This document shows, piece after piece, positions 57,733-64,000 of a stretch of 64,000 bases of DNA. The DNA is from JASHUC01 sp035523875. Its GTDB lineage: Bacteria; Pseudomonadota; Gammaproteobacteria; Steroidobacterales; Steroidobacteraceae. The stretch spans positions 8,860 to 72,859 of the forward strand of contig DATKPY010000010.1 in assembly GCA_035523875.1 (NCBI GenBank), given 5' to 3'. The notes beneath the pieces are model-generated. The model saw only the letters and a program-made list of their open reading frames with translations, searched no databases and had not been told where the DNA came from. Every line of letters begins with the position of its first letter. Position 1 is the first letter of the stretch. A program made the translations under genes and the position numbers.

Positions 57733-59334
57733 TCAGCCTCGCCAGTCGGCGAGCAACGCAAGCTCGCGCTCCGGACGCTCCGTGGTCACCGCAAGGCGCC
57801 CGGCGTAGATCTCCCCGGAGGCCCCATCGAGGGTAATCTCATCGCCCTCGGCCAGGCGCGTCTCGCCGAGCTGGCAGCTCGAGCCGTCCGGGGCGATGCG
57901 CAGGGCTTCGCAGCCGACCACGCACACCTTGCCGAGCTGGCGCGCGACCACCGCAGCATGCGAGGTCCTGCCGCCGCGTGCGGTGAGGATGCCGTCGGCG
58001 GCGGCGATACCCTCGATATCCCCGGTATGAATGTCGGCCCGCGCGAGCACGACGTGCCGGCCGACCGCGGAAAGCTCAGCCGCGCGGTGCGGATCGAAGA
58101 CGACCGCGCCTGAGACCACACCGATGCTCGCGGGAATGCCGCTCGCGAGCGGTGGGGCGGCATCGCGGGCGCTGAGCCGCGTGCGCTCGATGCGCTCGAT
58201 CGGCACCCCATTCAGCTGCGCGAGCGCCTCCGCCGGGGTAATGAGCCCCTCGCGTACCAGATCGACCGCGATGCGCAGTGCCGCCCACGAGGTGCGCTTG
58301 CCTGCGCGCGTCTGCAGCAGATACAGCCGGCCGTTCTCGAGCGTGAACTCAAAATCCTGCATGTCGCGGAACTCCGCCTCGATCACCGTCTTGATTCGCT
58401 GCAGCTCGCCGAGGACGCGCGGCAGCTCGTGTGCGAGGCGCGCCGTGCCGTTCGCGATGTGGTGGCCGCTCACCACGTCTTCGCCCTGGGCGTTGAATTC
58501 GAAGTCGATGTACAGTTGGTTGTCGCCGGTCGCCGGATCGCGCGTGAACCCCACGCCGGCGCCGGAGGTGGCCCCGGCGTTGCCGAACACCATGGCCTGC
58601 ACGGTGACCGCCGTACCGTGCGCATCGTCGATGCCGTTCAGGCGCCGGTAATGGCGCGCCCGCTCCGAGTTCCAGGAGCGCATGACCGCCTCGACGGCCC
58701 CGAGAAGCTGCTGCATCGGATCCTGCGGAAAGGGCTCCGGTCCCAGGGCGGCGGCGAGGTCCTGCGACTCCCGTGCGATCTGCTCGAGTGCGACGCTGTC
58801 GAGTTCGCGCGGGCTCGCGAGCCCCTGCGAGGCACACTGGCGCTCGAGGATCGCATCGAACGGTGCGCCCGCAACGCCGTGCACCGTCTCCATGTAGCCC
58901 GCGACGAGCCTGCGATAGCAGTCCTGCACCTGGCGCGGGTTTCCCGTCGTGCGCAGCAGCCCCGCGAGGTTGGCCCGATCGAGGCCCACGTTGAGCACGG
59001 TTTCCATCATGCCCGGCATCGACACGGGCGCTCCCGAGCGGACCGATACCAGCAGGGGGCGCCGCGCGTTGCCGAAGCCCCGGCCGGTGGCCTCCTCGAG
59101 TCGCGCCAGGCCGGCTGACAGCGCGGCGCGCACACGATCGGGCAGGCGGCCGCCGCGCGCGAAGTACTCCCGGCAGTAGGCGGTGCCGAGAACGAACGCC
59201 GGAGGCACGGGCAGGCCGAGCTGAACGAGCCGCAGCAGGCCGTACGCCTTCGCCCCGAGGGTCTGCGGGGTCGCATCCGCAGGTGCTGCGGAGCGCGGCA
59301 GGATGAAGAAGAGGGATTCGGGAGTCTCGCCCAC
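57733..59334 (-). CDS. Half-length pyruvate phosphate dikinase (ATP-grasp and phospho-His domains only)
   Basis: A 533-residue protein matching the first two domains of pyruvate phosphate dikinase. The nucleotide-binding part has GAKAYGLLRLVQLGLPVPP, LVSVRSGAPVSMPGMMETVL and GVGFTRDPATGDNQLY. The swivelling domain carries the phospho-acceptor H459 in GGRTSHAAVVARQLG. The C-terminal PEP/pyruvate barrel (another 340 residues in full enzymes) is absent; the frame ends cleanly with TGA. So it can probably self-phosphorylate from ATP but needs another acceptor. It starts 7 bp behind a large uncharacterised gene, probably its partner. No frameshift is seen. Confidence 0.85.
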   Translation of the reverse strand: MGETPESLFFILPRSAAPADATPQTLGAKAYGLLRLVQLGLPVPPAFVLGTAYCREYFARGGRLPDRVRAALSAGLARLEEATGRGFGNARRPLLVSVRSGAPVSMPGMMETVLNVGLDRANLAGLLRTTGNPRQVQDCYRRLVAGYMETVHGVAGAPFDAILERQCASQGLASPRELDSVALEQIARESQDLAAALGPEPFPQDPMQQLLGAVEAVMRSWNSERARHYRRLNGIDDAHGTAVTVQAMVFGNAGATSGAGVGFTRDPATGDNQLYIDFEFNAQGEDVVSGHHIANGTARLAHELPRVLGELQRIKTVIEAEFRDMQDFEFTLENGRLYLLQTRAGKRTSWAALRIAVDLVREGLITPAEALAQLNGVPIERIERTRLSARDAAPPLASGIPASIGVVSGAVVFDPHRAAELSAVGRHVVLARADIHTGDIEGIAAADGILTARGGRTSHAAVVARQLGKVCVVGCEALRIAPDGSSCQLGETRLAEGDEITLDGASGEIYAGRLAVTTERPERELALLADWRG

Positions 59335-59341
59335 GGGTCGA

Positions 59342-61321
59342 TCAGCTGCGCATCACTTCATTGAGCAGATGGTCACGCAGCTTGAGCGCGCCCAGTGCGA
59401 GGCCGTCGGCCGCGCCCTCGAGCGACTGCGTGAGCCGCGCGAGCAGATGCAGGGTCCGCGCATCGGCTTCGCTCCACAGGAGCGTGCTCGTGACGGCTCG
59501 CTCAGCCGTATCCGTCCGATGCTCGATCGCGATGATGCGATCGACGGCCGCGAAGAAATCCTGCAGATCCTCGCGTTCCCCGCCGCGGGTCACGTGGCTC
59601 GCCGCTTCGAACATCTTCACCCCTTCCTGGGCGCCGGCCACGAGGAGCTCGGCGAGCGTCTGGAGCGGCTCCATGAGCTTGGCGGGCGGTGCGAGACGGG
59701 AGAGGTGCGTCATCAGGAAGGCGGCTTCCTCGAGGCCGTCCGCGGCCTCGTCCGCGTCGTGCAGAATCTCCCCATAAACCGCGGGGTTCGACGTGCGGCG
59801 GGCGAGCGCGCGGACGCGGCTCACGATCGCATCGCTCTCCTGCTCCCAGGTGCGCGCCCGGCGTGCGGTACGCTCGAGGAGCGGCGCCGCGCCGGGCTCG
59901 GCGTACGCGAGCAATCCGTCGCGAACCGCATAGGCGAGATCGAACACGCGCTCGGCGTGGCCGAGCGCGATCGCGAGCAGGCTCGCATGCACGGAGCGGA
60001 AGCGCCGCGCGAGCTCGGCCTTGATCTCATCGCGTATGAAGCGCTCCGAGCGTCCTTGGAGCAGCCCCGTCGTCGTTTCCCGGAATACGAACTGCAGGTA
60101 CTCGTTGGTCGCCTCGTCCCCGAGCGTCTCGTGAAGCGACTCTCCGGCGCGAAGCGGCGTGGGCTGCGCGAACTCGATCGCCTCGTTCACCAAGCGCTCC
60201 CCGCCGAGCTGCAGGAAGCCGCGATGTCCGACATTCTCGTCCGCCGCCCACTTGAGCAGCCGCAACGCATCCTCCTTGCGAGCGAAGGGGCGCAGCTGCT
60301 TGCGCGCTCGGTTCCAATCGATGAGGAAGACGATGCGCGAGCCGAGAAAGGTGAGATAGCGCTCGAGCGCGCCGCGGTCCTGGGCCTCGAAGCGCCCGAT
60401 GCTGAGACGATACTCGGGCTCCTCGCGCAGCTGCTCGCTCCGATACGTCCCGGCATCGCTCCAGTGCACGGCGAGTGCTGTGAACAGGCTCTTGAAGAAG
60501 GCGATCCGCTGGGCGTGCACGTCCGTGTACGTGAGGCTCGCGGTGAGTCCCTCGACGTGCACGACGAGCACGTGCGCGTCGGTGGTGCCGATGTCGTTCT
60601 GAATCACGAGGCGGGCGCCGGTGTGGGTCGCCGTGGTCGCGAGCCCGGGATGGTCGAACTTGAGCGCCGCGGTCTGGTGGACGCCGAGCATGAAGGCTCG
60701 CACGAGCGCGCGGTCGGGCTCCTCGATGCGCCAGACCCGCGCCCCCTCGAGGCTCTCTACCGCAAGGCTCTCCTGCAGGGCATTGAGTGCCCGATGCGTG
60801 TCCATCACGAGCCGGTGGACGCTGTCGGCGGGCGAGTCGGGGCGGTGCGCGATGCGGGTGAGCGCGTCGGTCAATCCCGGCGGAATGTGATCGGTGGGAA
60901 ACTCGGGGACCCCGCGCTCGAGGGCTTGCGCGCGCTGAGCAAGCTCCTCGGCCTCGGCCGTGTGGGCGAGCGCGAGCGGCTCGAGCATCGCGCGGACATC
61001 CCCGAGCAAGAGCTCGCGCAGCCGCGTCGCACCCGGCAGGTAGAGCGCCCCGTCGGGCTCGCGGCGACTGCGGGCCGCGGCTTCATCGAAATCGGCGTCG
61101 AGTCCGGCCGCGCGTTGCTCGGCGGCAAGGTTCTGGGGAGTCTCCTCGGGATGATCGGCGTGCTGCTCGGCTGACTGCAGCAGACTGAAGACGAGTTTCA
61201 CCCGATCGTTCGAGGCGAGCGCTCGTTCGAGCCTCTGGGGGAGCAGGAGCGCCGGCTCGCGCAGCTCATCGAGAATCACGCTCTTTGCGGGCATCGTGCC
61301 GGCAGTCTGCGCCCGACCCAT
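59342..61321 (-). CDS. Large uncharacterised protein with C-terminal PhoU/DUF47-like helical region
   Basis: A 659-residue soluble, mostly helical protein. The N-terminus has LVFSLLQSAEQHAD. The middle contains GARLVIQNDIGTTDAHVLVV and RFEAQDRGALERYLTFLG, like a fused alpha/beta region. The last 200 residues (RTWEQESDAIVSRVRALARR, then ILHDADEAADGLEEAAFLM and LLVAGAQEGVKMFEAAS) resemble DUF47/PhoU-type helical bundles. I do not recognise the central domain. The gene sits directly upstream of the half-PPDK with a 7-bp gap. The ATG at 61321 is used; one at 61294 is possible. Confidence 0.75.
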   Translation of the reverse strand: MGRAQTAGTMPAKSVILDELREPALLLPQRLERALASNDRVKLVFSLLQSAEQHADHPEETPQNLAAEQRAAGLDADFDEAAARSRREPDGALYLPGATRLRELLLGDVRAMLEPLALAHTAEAEELAQRAQALERGVPEFPTDHIPPGLTDALTRIAHRPDSPADSVHRLVMDTHRALNALQESLAVESLEGARVWRIEEPDRALVRAFMLGVHQTAALKFDHPGLATTATHTGARLVIQNDIGTTDAHVLVVHVEGLTASLTYTDVHAQRIAFFKSLFTALAVHWSDAGTYRSEQLREEPEYRLSIGRFEAQDRGALERYLTFLGSRIVFLIDWNRARKQLRPFARKEDALRLLKWAADENVGHRGFLQLGGERLVNEAIEFAQPTPLRAGESLHETLGDEATNEYLQFVFRETTTGLLQGRSERFIRDEIKAELARRFRSVHASLLAIALGHAERVFDLAYAVRDGLLAYAEPGAAPLLERTARRARTWEQESDAIVSRVRALARRTSNPAVYGEILHDADEAADGLEEAAFLMTHLSRLAPPAKLMEPLQTLAELLVAGAQEGVKMFEAASHVTRGGEREDLQDFFAAVDRIIAIEHRTDTAERAVTSTLLWSEADARTLHLLARLTQSLEGAADGLALGALKLRDHLLNEVMRS

Positions 61322-61753
61322 GACCGCGACGCTACGGAGAGCTACGTATCGACTCGTGCGGCGCGGACCGCGATGCTGTCTCGAGTGCCCGCGCGCGCAA
61401 GGGGAAGGGTGTGAGAATCACCGTCACGGGTGCCACGGCGAGCGCTATGGGCCGATCGACAGTGAGATCGTGGGCATTGAATGTCACAGCGAGCCGGTGT
61501 GCGCGCTGGTCGCGGCGGTCTTCTGCAGCCGCGGCTCGCCGTGATGCGAGGGATTCTTCGACCTCATCGGGGCGGCGGTCGGCCGCGGCACGGGGTGTGA
61601 AGGCGCGGGGACTCAATCATTTTGTGCGGTGCAATAAGCCGCTTGCCAGGCCGTCGGCGAGGCGCCGGCTTGCATCCCCGGCGTGGCCGGATTGAGCGGC
61701 GCGTCGCGCTCGCGGGCGAAAATCTCGGGCAAGCTTGGCCATCGCGACCGCGT
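61322..61753. other. Divergent intergenic region
   Basis: 432 bp between the minus-strand large gene and the plus-strand small gene. A 74-codon plus-strand frame from an ATG at 61320 to 61544 is rich in Cys/His (CLECP, CENHRHGCHGERYG) but has no ribosome site or recognisable family. Otherwise nothing clear. Confidence 0.4.
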
Positions 61754-62335
61754 ATGGCCAAACTTCCGCTCCATGAGTTCCGCCGACTGACACTGCCGAT
61801 CGAGACGGCGGTGGACGTGGTGCTGGAGCTCGATAGCGAGCAGGGTGGCTCGCTCGCCCACGGCACACTCGTCGAGGCGCAGATCGAGACTGAGCCGGAG
61901 GCCGGGCTCGTGGTGGTGGCCCGGCGGCGAGGCTCGGAGACCCCGGAGCGGCGCAAGTTCACGCTGCCTGCAATCGCCGCGGCGCTGATCCGCTACTGCT
62001 GGAAGTGCCGCATTCCGCTGCCGCGGGCGGGCTCGAAGCGCATCGACATCACTCCCGAGGGATTCGTCTTCACGATCGAGGGCACGGTGGAGGTGGTGCG
62101 CCGGCACGGGGCGTTGCCGCAGCCGCGGCCGGCGATCGCAGCGGTGCCCACACCGGCAACCGAGCCTGGCGCGGTAACCGAGCCTGCCGAGGCAACCGAG
62201 TCCGCTGCGGCAACCGAGCCCGATACCCCCGACGCACCGGCGCGGGCCGATTCTCCCGAAGCCGGCGCCGACCCCGCGGGCGCGCCTCCGCTCGTCGCGC
62301 GCGCAGAGGCCCTCGCCGTCGCAGAGCCGGCCTGA
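61754..62335 (+). CDS. Protein of unknown function with C-terminal ATEP repeat
   Basis: A 193-residue protein. The N-terminal half is a compact domain (LHEFRRLTLPIETAVDVVLEL, KFTLPAIAAALIRYCWKCRIP with a CxxC-like WKC, then IDITPEGFVFTIEGTVEVV). The C-terminal third is low-complexity with a six-residue repeat (xxATEP), then acidic/Ala-rich sequence. The ATG at 61754 is chosen because the upstream frame looks non-coding. Not recognised. Confidence 0.6.
   Translation: MAKLPLHEFRRLTLPIETAVDVVLELDSEQGGSLAHGTLVEAQIETEPEAGLVVVARRRGSETPERRKFTLPAIAAALIRYCWKCRIPLPRAGSKRIDITPEGFVFTIEGTVEVVRRHGALPQPRPAIAAVPTPATEPGAVTEPAEATESAAATEPDTPDAPARADSPEAGADPAGAPPLVARAEALAVAEPA
62150..62221 (+). repeat. 18-bp tandem repeat encoding xxATEP
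   Basis: Four imperfect copies of an 18-base unit ending in AACCGAG(C/T)C within the small protein gene, giving PATEP/GAVTEP/AEATES/AAATEP. Confidence 0.8.
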
Positions 62336-62514
62336 GCCGCAGGCGGCGCACGGCCCGGCGCGCCCGTTCACCGCACAGCACTGCTTGGCCGTGCACCCGC
62401 CGCTATTTGCGTCGGGGTAGCTCCCCCAGTCGGGCGCAGCGCTCGGTATGATCCCGCGGTGGCCGCCCGGCCACTCCCTCGGAGTCGAGCTTGATCGCGC
62501 ACGAAGGGTCGGTG

Positions 62515-64000
62515 ATGGTGCGGCTTGGGGCCGTGCGGCGGATTCGCGCGGTGCCCGCGGCGCTGCTCGTGGCGATCGCTGCGACGGTGAACTTCCTGGG
62601 CGGCCTCGGCGAGCCCGCGCATCCGATCTGGGACGAGAGCTATTACTTGACCGCGGTCGAGCGCTACGAGGAGGGTATCGCTCAGTTCGCGAGCCATCCG
62701 CCACTCGCCCTGATGCTGATTGCCGGCGGAGATGCCTTGCTCCATCCCAACCGCGGGCTGCACCTGCATCCGATCGGCGTCGACAAGAAGGTGAGCGGTG
62801 AGGACCTTCCCAAGGGCTATTCGTTCGCCGGGGTCCGACTGGCCTCGGGGGTGTTCTCGGTCGTGGGCTCGGTGCTGTTCTTCGCATTGATGCTCGCTCT
62901 CACGGGCTCACCACTCGCTGCCCTGGTATTGAGCAACCTTTTTGTCTTCCAGAATGCCTTTGTCGTGCACTTCCGCGCCGCGCAGCTCGACGGCTTCCAG
63001 GTCGCCTTCTCCATCGCAGCGATTCTCGCCTTCGTGAAGGCGGCACAGCGCGGCGCGCGGAGCGCGCCATGGCTCGACCTGGCCTACGGGGCCTCGTGCG
63101 GGCTCGCGCTGATGGTAAAGCTCAATGCGGCCGCCCTCGGCATGCTCGGCGTGCTGGTGATCGCACAGCGCATCGCGCTCGGCTGGCGCAACGGGAGCCG
63201 CGCCTCCCTGCTCGCGCGCACTGCGCGCGATGGTGCGCTGATGGCGGGAGGGTGCCTCGCCGTCGTGGTTCTCGTGCTGACGGCGCACGTGCTCGTGAGT
63301 CCCCGTCCGCCCGATGGGGCGACGCCCGCCGGACGCAAGGACCTGGGATTCATTACGCCCATCTACAGTCAGTACCTGCACCGCAAGCGCGCGCTCTCGC
63401 CCGCCGTCCTGATCGATGCGGGTCGCGACTACTACCGCTTCATCATCGACGACTTCGACGGAGTGCCGCGGACGGATTCGAACGGTTCCGCGCCGATCCT
63501 GTGGCCGCTGCATCGCGGCACCATCAACTATCGCTGGGACTCGGACGACGACCACACCGCTTATGTGCAGCTTGCCGGCAATCCCGTCGCATGGTTCCTC
63601 AGCACCCTCGCCTTGGTCGCCGCGGCGGCGCTGCTCGTCGCGGCCGCCGTGCGACCCGTGCCGGCGAGCCTGCCGTGGCGGCGCAGCCTCATGGCCATGT
63701 TGCTCGTGCAATACATCGCCTTCATGGCGGTGCACGCCTATATCGGGCTGCAGCGGGTCATGTACCTGTATCACTACTTTATCGCGCTCGTCCTCGCGCT
63801 CGCGCTCGTTCCGCTCGTGATCAGCGAGGCCGAGGACCGCTGGCCGGGGTTGCGCGCCCGGCGCGGCGCGCTCGGGGTCACGATGCTCGTGCTCGTGTGG
63901 GTGGGTTTCCTCTACTACGCGCCGCTCACGTTTCACTGGCCGATCACGCACCGCGAGTGCGAGTGGGAGAACGTGCTGCAGCACGTCGTCAACTGCCAGT
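62515..64000 (+). CDS. PMT-family glycosyltransferase (3' end cut by window)
   Basis: The gene runs off the right edge; 495 codons are seen. It is a polytopic membrane protein of the dolichyl-phosphate-mannose protein mannosyltransferase (PMT, GT39/GT-C) type. The first periplasmic loop shows the catalytic acidic pair in IWDESYYLTAVERYEEG, followed by FASHPPLALMLIAGGDAL. Many TM helices follow, with VLSNLFVFQNAFVVHFRAA and LALMVKLNAAALGMLGV. The C-terminal part visible includes LQRVMYLYHYF. ATG 62515 is used (AAGGG upstream); a TTG at 62491 with GGAG is an alternative. It uses a polyprenyl-linked sugar to modify a protein or lipid. Confidence 0.85.
   Translation, partial: MVRLGAVRRIRAVPAALLVAIAATVNFLGGLGEPAHPIWDESYYLTAVERYEEGIAQFASHPPLALMLIAGGDALLHPNRGLHLHPIGVDKKVSGEDLPKGYSFAGVRLASGVFSVVGSVLFFALMLALTGSPLAALVLSNLFVFQNAFVVHFRAAQLDGFQVAFSIAAILAFVKAAQRGARSAPWLDLAYGASCGLALMVKLNAAALGMLGVLVIAQRIALGWRNGSRASLLARTARDGALMAGGCLAVVVLVLTAHVLVSPRPPDGATPAGRKDLGFITPIYSQYLHRKRALSPAVLIDAGRDYYRFIIDDFDGVPRTDSNGSAPILWPLHRGTINYRWDSDDDHTAYVQLAGNPVAWFLSTLALVAAAALLVAAAVRPVPASLPWRRSLMAMLLVQYIAFMAVHAYIGLQRVMYLYHYFIALVLALALVPLVISEAEDRWPGLRARRGALGVTMLVLVWVGFLYYAPLTFHWPITHRECEWENVLQHVVNCQ

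Noticed and set aside
59303..61174. 623-codon plus-strand frame opposite the large unknown gene
   Set aside because: The minus-strand frame is coupled to the half-PPDK and has better composition; the plus frame is Arg/Glu-rich without motifs.
1..64000. Search for CRISPR arrays, tRNA, rRNA, IS elements and prophage genes
   Set aside because: No regularly spaced repeats, cloverleaf-like sequence, transposase or phage structural genes were recognised by eye. A covariance-model search would be needed to exclude small RNAs.

Overview
This window is GC-rich bacterial chromosome. It is densely packed with short operons on both strands. I see no rRNA, tRNA, CRISPR array, prophage or insertion sequence. 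The gene content points to an aerobic, free-living proteobacterium, most likely a gammaproteobacterium of the Steroidobacter/Nevskia/Solimonas kind. The pointers are TonB-dependent receptors, sigma-54 promoters, a quinohemoprotein dehydrogenase, Rieske and intradiol dioxygenases, an UrcA protein, and DUF3300/DUF2950, DUF899 and DUF2182 proteins. The taxonomic guess is inference from content only.

Layout. 1-9.4 kb: a MerR regulator with a DUF3471-like tail (cut by the left edge), a TIGR00266 protein, a Rieske oxygenase, an SDR/methyltransferase pair, an AraC-GyrI regulator, and a remarkable ECF sigma factor fused to a degenerate F1-ATPase beta-subunit domain; small proteins and a GST follow. 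9.3-20.8 kb: an acetyltransferase, a secreted PQQ/heme c dehydrogenase, an HTH/beta-propeller pair divergent from DUF899-DUF2182, a bifunctional aldolase/SDR, a PadR gene overlapping a TonB-like gene, and a lipoprotein. 20.8-36.4 kb: a GGDEF-EAL protein, an MFS transporter, gamma-glutamyltransferase, an MscS channel, a heme-c HAMP sensor overlapping a TIR-domain gene, an MBL hydrolase, a DUF2817 peptidase, a SRAP, a di-heme cytochrome c, a flavin reductase and several small envelope proteins.

36.4-45.1 kb is the most system-like stretch. Two paralogous TonB-dependent receptors each sit about 160 bp downstream of a nearly identical sigma-54 -24/-12 promoter. They are followed by a Tat-exported PLP aminotransferase and a TauE/SafE-type exporter. 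This looks like a scavenging locus for an unknown, probably amino-containing, substrate.

45.1-64 kb: an UrcA protein with a clear terminator; a methyltransferase; an intradiol dioxygenase/SnoaL/FAH catabolic cassette; a six-gene minus-strand efflux operon (FtsX-type permease, ATPase, HlyD, TolC-like, then a second ATPase and ABC-2 permease); a DUF3300/DUF2950 pair; a half-length pyruvate phosphate dikinase coupled to a large uncharacterised protein; and the start of a PMT-family glycosyltransferase cut by the right edge.

The best candidates for undescribed biology are the sigma/F1-beta fusion (5996-7645), the sigma-54 receptor locus (36879-45100), the heme sensor/TIR pair (27222-28830) and the half-PPDK operon (57733-61321). 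No database search was possible, so family names rest on recognising motifs and should be confirmed by profile searches.
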